26,126 nucleotides of DNA. Source: Candidatus Woesearchaeota archaeon. Its GTDB lineage: Archaea; Nanobdellota; Nanobdellia; SCGC-AAA011-G17; GW2011-AR18. The stretch covers positions 1 through 26,126 of the forward strand of contig JAGVXZ010000042.1 of assembly GCA_018303515.1 (NCBI GenBank), given 5' to 3'. The notes beneath the pieces were generated by a model. That model ran no database searches and was not told the DNA's origin. It worked only from the letters and a program-made list of their open reading frames with translations. The translations under genes were made by a program, and so were the position numbers. This document shows, in pieces, positions 22,667-26,126 of the stretch (position 1 is the stretch's first letter; each line of letters starts with the position of its first letter).

Positions 22667-24823
22667 ATGGCTGATAAAATAGTAGAATTAGTAAAAAATG
22701 TTATGAAAACTCCAGACCACATAAGAAATATTGCTATTTGTGCACACATTGATCATGGGAAAACAACATTCTCAGATAATCTTCTTGCTGGTGCAGGAAT
22801 GATGAGTGAAGAGTTGGCTGGAAAAGCTAGACAGTTAGATTTTCATGAAGATGAACAAGAAAGAGGAATTACAATTGATTCAGCAGCAGTGTCTATGGTT
22901 CATAAATTTAATAGTGAGAATTTTTTAATTAATTTAATAGATACTCCTGGCCATGTTGACTTTGGTGGAGATGTTACCAGAGCAATGAGGGCTGTTGATG
23001 GATGTATTGTTCTTACGTGTGCTGTTGAAGGAATAATGCCACAAACTGAAACTGTTTTAAAACAAGCTTTAAGGGAAAGAGTAAAACCTGTATTATTCAT
23101 AAATAAAGTTGATCGTTTAATAAAGGAAGTTAAGTTAACTCCTGAAAAAATGCAGGAAAGATTCATTAAAATTATTACGGAGATTAATAGATTAATAAGA
23201 TCAATTGCACCTGAGGAATATAAAACTAAATGGGAAGTAAATGTAATGGATGGTTCGGTTGCTTTTGGTTCGGCTTTTCATAATTGGGCGTTAAGTTTTC
23301 CTTATATGAAAAAAAAGGAGTTAACTTTTAAGGATATTATTGATGCATATGAAACTGATAGTCAGAAGGAATTAGCTAAGAAAGCTCCTTTGCATGAAGT
23401 TATTCTTGATATGAGTATAAGACATCATCCTAACCCAATGGATGCACAAAAATATAGGGTTCCTAAACTTTGGCATGGAGATTTAGAAAGCCAGCATGGA
23501 AAGGATTTATTATGTGCTAATCCAGGTGGTGATGTGGTATTTGTTGTAACAAAAGTTGTTGTTGACAAACATGCTGGTGAAATTGCAACAGGTAGATTGT
23601 TTAGTGGAACTTTAAGGCAAGGTAAGGAAGTTTATTTAAATATGGCCAGGAGAAAAGTTCGTTTACAACAAGTTTCTATTTACAAAGGTGCTCAAAGAGT
23701 TTTAGTTGACGAAATACCTGCTGGAAATATTGTGGGTTTGGTTGGATTAAAAGATACTTATCCAGGAGAAACAATTTCTAGTGTAGAGATGGAACCTTTT
23801 GAAGCAATAAAACATATTTTTGAACCTGTGATTACAAAATCCATTGAACCTGTTAGAGCATCTGATCTTCCAAAACTGGTTGAGGTTTTGAAACAGGTTA
23901 ATAAAGAAGATCCAGGTATTAGAGTTGAAATTAATGAAGAAACTGGAGAAAATTTGTTTTCTGGTATGGGAGAATTACATTTAGAAATTATTGAAAATAG
24001 AATTAAGAAAGAAAAAGGATTAGAAGTTAAAACATCTCCTCCTATAGTTGTTTATAGAGAAGCTGTTTTGAAAAAATCCAGTGAAATGGAGGGAAAATCT
24101 CCGAATAAACATAATAAATTTTATGTTACTGTTGAACCTTTAGATTCTAAGTTAAAAACTGCAATAAAATCTGGTGAGATCCCTGAAATAAGAATTAAGA
24201 AAAAAGATAAACTAATTTTTGAATCTTTAACAAAATTGGGAATAACTATGAATGAAGCAAAATCTTTTAGAGAAATTTATAATGGTTCTTTAATTGTAGA
24301 TAATACTTCAGGTATTGTTCATATTGGTGAAATTATAGAGATGGTAATGGATGCCTTTGAACAGGTGATGATGGGTGGGCCTTTAGCGAGAGAGCATTGT
24401 ATAGGAATGTTAGTAAGGTTAAATGATTGTAAATTACATGAAGATGCAATTCATAGGGGGCCTGCACAAGTTCTTCCAGCGGTTAGGGAAGCAATAAGGG
24501 ATGCAATGTTAAACTCTGGTGCAGTTTTATTTGAACCTTTGCAAGTATTACATATTGAGGCACCTTCAGAATATATGGGTGCAATTTCTAAATTAATTGG
24601 AAATAAAAGAGGACAGTTAATAAATATGGAGCAGGAAGATGTAGGTTTAGTTGTTACTTGTAAACTTCCTGTTGCTGAAATGTTTGGATTAAGTTCAGAG
24701 TTAAGATCTGCTACTGGTGGACGTGGAGTTTTTTCTGTTATTGATCAAGTTTTTGAAAGGTTACCTTTTGAATTACAAGATAAAGTAATAAAACAAATTA
24801 AACAAAGAAAAGGAATGAGTTAA
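22667..24823 (+). CDS. fusA: Translation elongation factor EF-2
   Basis: GTPase that drives ribosomal translocation. G1 is AHIDHGKTT (residues 26-34), G3 is DTPGH (from Asp92) and G4 is NKVD (from Asn146). GSAFHNWALSFPYM and LFSGTLRQGKEVYLNM (domain II) are typical. Domain IV carries DAIHRGPAQVLPAVREA with His596, the residue modified to diphthamide in archaea and eukaryotes; this separates it from bacterial EF-G. At 718 residues the length is normal. The start MADKIVELVKNVMK is placed at ATG 22667 because the TATA box points to a leaderless message. It is separated from rps7 by a block of envelope genes. Confidence 0.97.
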   Translation: MADKIVELVKNVMKTPDHIRNIAICAHIDHGKTTFSDNLLAGAGMMSEELAGKARQLDFHEDEQERGITIDSAAVSMVHKFNSENFLINLIDTPGHVDFGGDVTRAMRAVDGCIVLTCAVEGIMPQTETVLKQALRERVKPVLFINKVDRLIKEVKLTPEKMQERFIKIITEINRLIRSIAPEEYKTKWEVNVMDGSVAFGSAFHNWALSFPYMKKKELTFKDIIDAYETDSQKELAKKAPLHEVILDMSIRHHPNPMDAQKYRVPKLWHGDLESQHGKDLLCANPGGDVVFVVTKVVVDKHAGEIATGRLFSGTLRQGKEVYLNMARRKVRLQQVSIYKGAQRVLVDEIPAGNIVGLVGLKDTYPGETISSVEMEPFEAIKHIFEPVITKSIEPVRASDLPKLVEVLKQVNKEDPGIRVEINEETGENLFSGMGELHLEIIENRIKKEKGLEVKTSPPIVVYREAVLKKSSEMEGKSPNKHNKFYVTVEPLDSKLKTAIKSGEIPEIRIKKKDKLIFESLTKLGITMNEAKSFREIYNGSLIVDNTSGIVHIGEIIEMVMDAFEQVMMGGPLAREHCIGMLVRLNDCKLHEDAIHRGPAQVLPAVREAIRDAMLNSGAVLFEPLQVLHIEAPSEYMGAISKLIGNKRGQLINMEQEDVGLVVTCKLPVAEMFGLSSELRSATGGRGVFSVIDQVFERLPFELQDKVIKQIKQRKGMS

Positions 24824-24824
24824 C

Positions 24825-24833
24825 TTTTTATAC
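24825..24833 (+). promoter_or_regulatory. TATA box for the gene at 24856
   Basis: TTTTTATAC about 27 nt before ATG 24856, immediately after the EF-2 stop codon. The T run may also serve EF-2 termination. Confidence 0.5.
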
Positions 24834-24855
24834 TAGTTTTTACTTATTTTCTTCT

Positions 24856-25161
24856 ATGGGCTTTTTTGATTGGCTTTCAAGTTGGAATGAAAGAAGAAAG
24901 AAGAAAAAGGAAGAAATTGCTATTGGGCAGATTGATTCTTTGTTAGAAGGTGAAGGAATTGAAATTATTAAATTAAGAAGTATATTAGCAAAGATTAAAG
25001 TTGAGCTTGATGAATCTAAAAGGGCTGCGTATTATATTCAATTTGAGAAAGAATTATCTAAATTTGAAGAATATGCAGGGATAATTGAGAATTTAGATAA
25101 ATCTAAATTAAGTGGTACAATATTTAAGAATTTAAAGAAAAATATGGATAAAAGAAATTAA
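24856..25161 (+). CDS. Small highly charged protein of unknown function
   Basis: 101 residues, not recognised. It begins with an amphipathic, aromatic stretch MGFFDWLSSWNERRKKKKEE, which could dock on a membrane or a partner, followed by mostly helical Lys/Glu-rich sequence (IDSLLEGEGIEIIKLRSILA, ELDESKRAAYYIQFEKEL). There is no signal peptide or Cys. It has its own TATA box and is probably leaderless. Codon use matches its neighbours, which supports a real gene. A T-rich stretch follows the stop. Confidence 0.65.
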   Translation: MGFFDWLSSWNERRKKKKEEIAIGQIDSLLEGEGIEIIKLRSILAKIKVELDESKRAAYYIQFEKELSKFEEYAGIIENLDKSKLSGTIFKNLKKNMDKRN

Positions 25162-25301
25162 TCCTTTTTGTAATTGATATTCTCTTGAAAAGATTAAACT
25201 TTTTTTAAAATTTAATTTTTTTATAATTATTTTCTCTTTAAATCTTGAGGGTGCAATTGGGTCATAGTGGAACGAAGAAATTCAGAAAAATATTTTTCGT
25301 T
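25162..25301. other. Intergenic region with T-rich terminator, TATA-like box and hairpin
   Basis: T runs near 25197-25220 probably end the gene at 24856. CTTTAAAT (25236-25243) looks like a TATA box with no gene behind it on the plus strand. About 27 nt later GAACGAA (25270-25276) can pair with TTCGTTC (25296-25302), enclosing a 14-nt perfect palindrome at 25285-25298, and T-rich sequence follows. A short untranslated RNA or the SET gene terminator could explain this; neither is proven. Confidence 0.35.
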
Positions 25302-25634
25302 CTATTTTCTTTTGATAGGCTTTTTTATAAAATCTCTTTTACCTTCCCAATAGAAGCCTGCATAATCTAAAAGTAATTCTTCATTTTTTTTAATTCTTCT
25401 TTTTGTAATATAAACCAATTTTCTTCCTCTTTGCTTTAAAATTAAATTGCTATTTTTAGAATGATTTACAAAGGCTCCTAAATTCGTTCTTAAATAATCA
25501 ATATCCAAATTACCAGTCTCTGAAATTTTTTCAAATGCAATACCTAATTCCAAATCTTTCTCTAAATTTTTAAAAGCAAACACCCCCCTTCCAGAAATAC
25601 TTGATGTTTTTATTATAAATAATTTAGTTTTCAT
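25302..25634 (-). CDS. Minimal SET-domain protein (putative lysine methyltransferase)
   Basis: 110 residues forming little more than a SET fold. SGRGVFA (residues 14-20) is the opening GxG strand motif, FVNHSKNSNL (from Phe55, with N57-H58-S59) is the NHxC-like cofactor-site motif with Ser in place of Cys, and ITKRRIKKNEELLLDYAGFYW (76-96) matches the final GEEL-xxDY motif with Asp90 and Tyr91. Family members transfer methyl groups from S-adenosylmethionine to protein lysines. A substrate cannot be inferred. A minus-strand TATA box at 25660-25668 indicates a leaderless gene divergent from the one at 25827. Confidence 0.85.
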   Translation of the reverse strand: MKTKLFIIKTSSISGRGVFAFKNLEKDLELGIAFEKISETGNLDIDYLRTNLGAFVNHSKNSNLILKQRGRKLVYITKRRIKKNEELLLDYAGFYWEGKRDFIKKPIKRK

Positions 25635-25659
25635 ATGTGCATAAAATTGTGTTTCAATT

Positions 25660-25668
25660 ATTTATAAA
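25660..25668 (-). promoter_or_regulatory. TATA box for the SET-domain gene
   Basis: On the minus strand TTTTATAAA lies 26-34 nt before the ATG at 25634, predicting a leaderless message. Confidence 0.6.
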
Positions 25669-25790
25669 ATTAACCGTAATTATCTTTCCCTTCTTTATTT
25701 AAAAGTCTCTCAAAATTTTTTATCCTTCTAAGAAAAATATTTTTTGAATTGCGTATAATTGATCTTAGGCGTAATTGGCTTATGGTGAGT

Positions 25791-25803
25791 TAAATATTTA
25801 AAA
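25791..25803 (+). promoter_or_regulatory. TATA box for the gene at 25827
   Basis: TAAATATTTAAAA centred about 30 nt before ATG 25827; no ribosome site is present. Confidence 0.5.
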
Positions 25804-25826
25804 TCAATGCGTATTCCATTATAATT

Positions 25827-26126
25827 ATGAAAATCACATTATGTTCAAGTGCAAAATTTTTTGAGAAGCTGTGGGATATAAAAAAATCTTTCGAAGAAAT
25901 AGGACACGAAGTCCTATTGCCAAGCATGAAAGATTTTCACCATTTAGATGAAGATTCATTAGCAAAAGTTCAATACGATTTAATCAATGAACATTTCCAA
26001 AAAATTGACCAATCTCAAGCTGTTTATGTTGCAAATTATGATAAAAATGGAATTGCAGGATATATTGGTGGAAATTCTTTTTTGGAAATGGGCTTGGCAT
26101 TTTATAGAAAAATCCCTATTTTTTTA
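25827..26126 (+). CDS. Nucleoside 2-deoxyribosyltransferase-like protein, N-terminal part (3' end outside window)
   Basis: Exactly 100 codons are visible before the window ends. MKITLCSSAKFFEKLWDIKK opens a Rossmann-like fold. YDLINEHFQKIDQSQAVYVA and GIAGYIGGNSFLEMGLAFYR follow, ending KIPIFL. The pattern of a DAVYV-type strand, then a GYIGGNxxxEMGxA loop, is that of the nucleoside 2-deoxyribosyltransferase-like superfamily, whose Glu in that loop is catalytic or structural. Members include base-exchange enzymes, nucleotide hydrolases and proteins of unknown role, so the reaction is left open. It is probably leaderless and divergent from the SET gene. Confidence 0.78.
   Translation, partial: MKITLCSSAKFFEKLWDIKKSFEEIGHEVLLPSMKDFHHLDEDSLAKVQYDLINEHFQKIDQSQAVYVANYDKNGIAGYIGGNSFLEMGLAFYRKIPIFL

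Noticed and set aside
1..26126. Insertion sequences, integrases, restriction or toxin-antitoxin genes
   Set aside because: None of the supported coding regions shows such domains and no terminal inverted repeats with target duplications were recognised.

Overview
The window is AT-rich chromosomal DNA from an archaeon. The best guess is a DPANN lineage of the Woesearchaeales/Pacearchaeales type. The archaeal assignment rests on several features: an RNA polymerase operon with split largest subunits (B''/B' and A'/A''), archaeal RpoH, L30e, NusA, uS12 and uS7, an EF-2 with a diphthamide histidine, Mre11-Rad50, tRNAs with bulge-helix-bulge introns, and TATA boxes about 25 nt upstream of start codons (mostly leaderless genes). 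The DPANN guess rests on gene style: short proteins, small operons, and many sequon-rich membrane-anchored surface proteins. It is an inference.

Layout. 1-2969: 3' part of mre11 and complete rad50, overlapping by 14 nt. 3017-4387: a signal-peptide/one-TM protein with Ig-like regions. 4460-5005: tRNA-Tyr (anticodon-loop intron), tRNA-Asp and tRNA-Lys. The last two carry almost identical 32-nt introns inside the T-loop. 5026-14142: tightly packed operon rpoH-rpoB2-rpoB1-rpoA1-rpoA2-rpl30e-nusA-rps12-rps7, then a bacterial-type cold-shock protein. 14197-22588: an island of six or so cell-surface or secreted proteins: a lipoprotein-like beta-propeller with a 39-bp tandem repeat, a small surface protein whose reading frame breaks at a prfB-like CTT-TGA site, a CWB2-like anchored protein coupled to a SurA-N-like lipoprotein, an Fn3 protein split at a GTGA overlap, and a minus-strand sequon-rich membrane protein. 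22667-24823: EF-2. 24856-26126: a small unknown protein, a minimal SET-domain protein on the minus strand, and the 5' part of a nucleoside 2-deoxyribosyltransferase-like gene running off the end.

How it fits together. The transcription/translation core is in the usual euryarchaeal order, but EF-2 is separated from S12-S7 by about 8.5 kb of envelope genes. The tRNA-Asp/tRNA-Lys pair ends only 20 nt before rpoH with no TATA box in between, so the polymerase operon is probably read from the tRNA promoter. The two most unusual signals are the paired T-loop introns (same site, 30 of 32 bases identical, in two otherwise unrelated tRNAs) and the possible programmed +1 frameshift in the small surface protein. 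The expected out-of-frame tail of that protein resembles a segment of the intact paralogue on the minus strand.
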